DNA from: Vicinamibacterales bacterium
Lineage (GTDB): Bacteria > Acidobacteriota > Vicinamibacteria > Vicinamibacterales > UBA8438
DNA length: 15,305 nt
Direction of reading: 5' to 3'
Assembly: GCA_030745255.1 (NCBI GenBank)
Contig: JASLOY010000025.1
Coordinates: 1-15,305, forward strand
The notes under the pieces are model-generated. The model saw only the letters and a program-made list of their open reading frames with translations. It was not told where the DNA came from and made no database searches. This document shows, one piece after another, positions 14,408 to 15,305 of the stretch. The translations under genes and the position numbers were made by a program. The first letter of the stretch is position 1; each line of letters begins with the position of its first letter.

Positions 14408-15305
14408 CTACAACGTCAAGGGCTCGGTCGCCCCATCAATTCGACCCGTGCTGTCGGCGAAGCTGTCCAGGTGCACGCCGAGGTCGTCGAGCAAGGTCAG
14501 GTGCAGGTTCGCCAGCGGCGTCAGCTCGTCGTACTTAATGTGCCGTCCGCCGGTGATGCTCGACCCGGCCCCGCTCGCGATCACGATCGGCAAGTTGCGG
14601 TGGTCGTGCACATTCGGGTTGCCCAGACCGCTGCCCATCAGGTAGGTGGTGTGGTCGAGCAGCGTGCCATCGCCGTCCGGCGTCTGCTTCAACTGCTCTA
14701 CCAGATACCCGAATAGCGACACGTGATACTGGTTGATCTTGGCCAGTTGCGTCAGCTTCTGGGGATCGTCGAGATGATGCGAGATCGGATGATGCGGCTC
14801 AGGGATGCCGATCTGCGGGTAGGTCCGCGTGCTCGCCTCGCGCGCCATCTGGAACGTGATGATACGTGTCAGGTCGGCCCGCAGAGCCAGGATCTGCAGG
14901 TCGTACATCAGCTTGACGTGCTCCTCCCAGACGTCGGGCACGCTGGTGGGCCGCGTCAACTCGTTGAGGACCGCATCGTCCACCGACGCTTCGGCACGCT
15001 GGATGCGACGCTCGACCTCGCGCACCGAGTCGACATAGTCGCTGACCGTGCTGCGATCGCCGGCCCCGAGCTGCCGCTGCAGCTTGGCCATGTCGTCGAG
15101 CACCCAGTCGAGAATGCTCTGGTCGCGCTGCAACTGGGCCTGCCGCTGCTCAGGCGTGCCGCCCCTGCCGAACAGCCGCTCGAAGACGATGCGCGGGTCA
15201 GCTTCGGTCGGATTCGGGGCGGTCGGCGACGCCCACGACAGACTGTTCATGTAGGCGCAGGCGAACCCGTTGTCGCAGTTGCCGACCTGCGCGATCAGGT
15301 CGGTG
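14408..15305 (-). CDS. DUF1552 family protein (partial, N-terminus off the window)
   Basis: The frame is open to the right edge and ends at a TAG at 14408, giving 298 visible residues, roughly the last two thirds of a DUF1552 protein. Recognisable parts are ACAYMNSLSWASPTAPNPTE, DPRIVFERLFG, a helical stretch with SVREVERRIQRAE, RADLTRIITFQMAREAS, EPHHPISHH, LLDHTTYLMGSGLGN, VHDHRNLPIVIASG and LANLHLTLLDDLGV. An ATG at 15250 lies inside the conserved region, so it is not the true start. Histidine-rich motifs near the C-terminus could bind metal, as in the related sulfatase-like DUF1501 group; that is inference. DUF1552 genes often follow DUF1592/DUF1588 cytochrome-like genes, which could lie just beyond the window. 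The downstream partner is the ankyrin protein. Confidence 0.9.
   Translation of the reverse strand, partial: TDLIAQVGNCDNGFACAYMNSLSWASPTAPNPTEADPRIVFERLFGRGGTPEQRQAQLQRDQSILDWVLDDMAKLQRQLGAGDRSTVSDYVDSVREVERRIQRAEASVDDAVLNELTRPTSVPDVWEEHVKLMYDLQILALRADLTRIITFQMAREASTRTYPQIGIPEPHHPISHHLDDPQKLTQLAKINQYHVSLFGYLVEQLKQTPDGDGTLLDHTTYLMGSGLGNPNVHDHRNLPIVIASGAGSSITGGRHIKYDELTPLANLHLTLLDDLGVHLDSFADSTGRIDGATEPLTL

Overview
The window is a GC-rich bacterial segment with ten protein-coding loci, no RNA genes and no CRISPR array. The mix of families suggests a Gram-negative, flagellated Acidobacteriota-like bacterium, possibly of the Vicinamibacteria type. These families are a DUF5916-type barrel protein, DUF3570/DUF4266 with ApbE, a secreted penicillin acylase, a periplasmic ankyrin protein beside a DUF1552 protein, an Omp85 barrel and FliD. 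The taxon is inferred from gene content only. Nearly every intact product carries an export signal, so this is mostly an envelope and secretion region.

Left part, minus strand (5390 down to 1). Four tightly overlapping genes encode an ApbE flavin transferase, a small DUF4266 lipoprotein, a DUF3570 outer-membrane-type protein and a thioredoxin-fold protein. They overlap by 4, 10 and 1 bases, with strong ribosome sites inside the preceding genes, so they look like one translationally coupled unit. After a 161-base gap containing two palindromes comes a long GTG-started gene that runs off the left edge. Its order is signal peptide, FlgO/TolB-like domain, CBM9-like domain, DUF5916 barrel, then an abrupt in-frame switch to an alpha-2-macroglobulin-like segment.

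Middle. A 399-base divergent gap holds an imperfect 25-base inverted repeat that resembles insertion-sequence ends. It is followed by a plus-strand nitrilase pseudogene with one nonsense codon and one single-base frameshift. A convergent penicillin-acylase lipoprotein gene follows, with a perfect TATAAT box upstream. A 589-base gap then holds another inverted repeat and a candidate sigma-28 promoter that fits the next gene, an orphan fliD.

Right part. A single-POTRA Omp85 protein (plus strand) converges on a minus-strand pair: a DUF1552 protein (cut by the right edge) and a secreted ankyrin-repeat protein. The gap between the convergent genes is almost exactly filled by a 113-base element with perfect 15-base arms and three small internal stem-loops. 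A 7-base tandem repeat separates DUF1552 from the ankyrin gene.

The best candidates for something undescribed are the ApbE-DUF4266-DUF3570-thioredoxin unit, the FlgO/DUF5916/alpha-2-macroglobulin fusion, and the structured element between the convergent genes.
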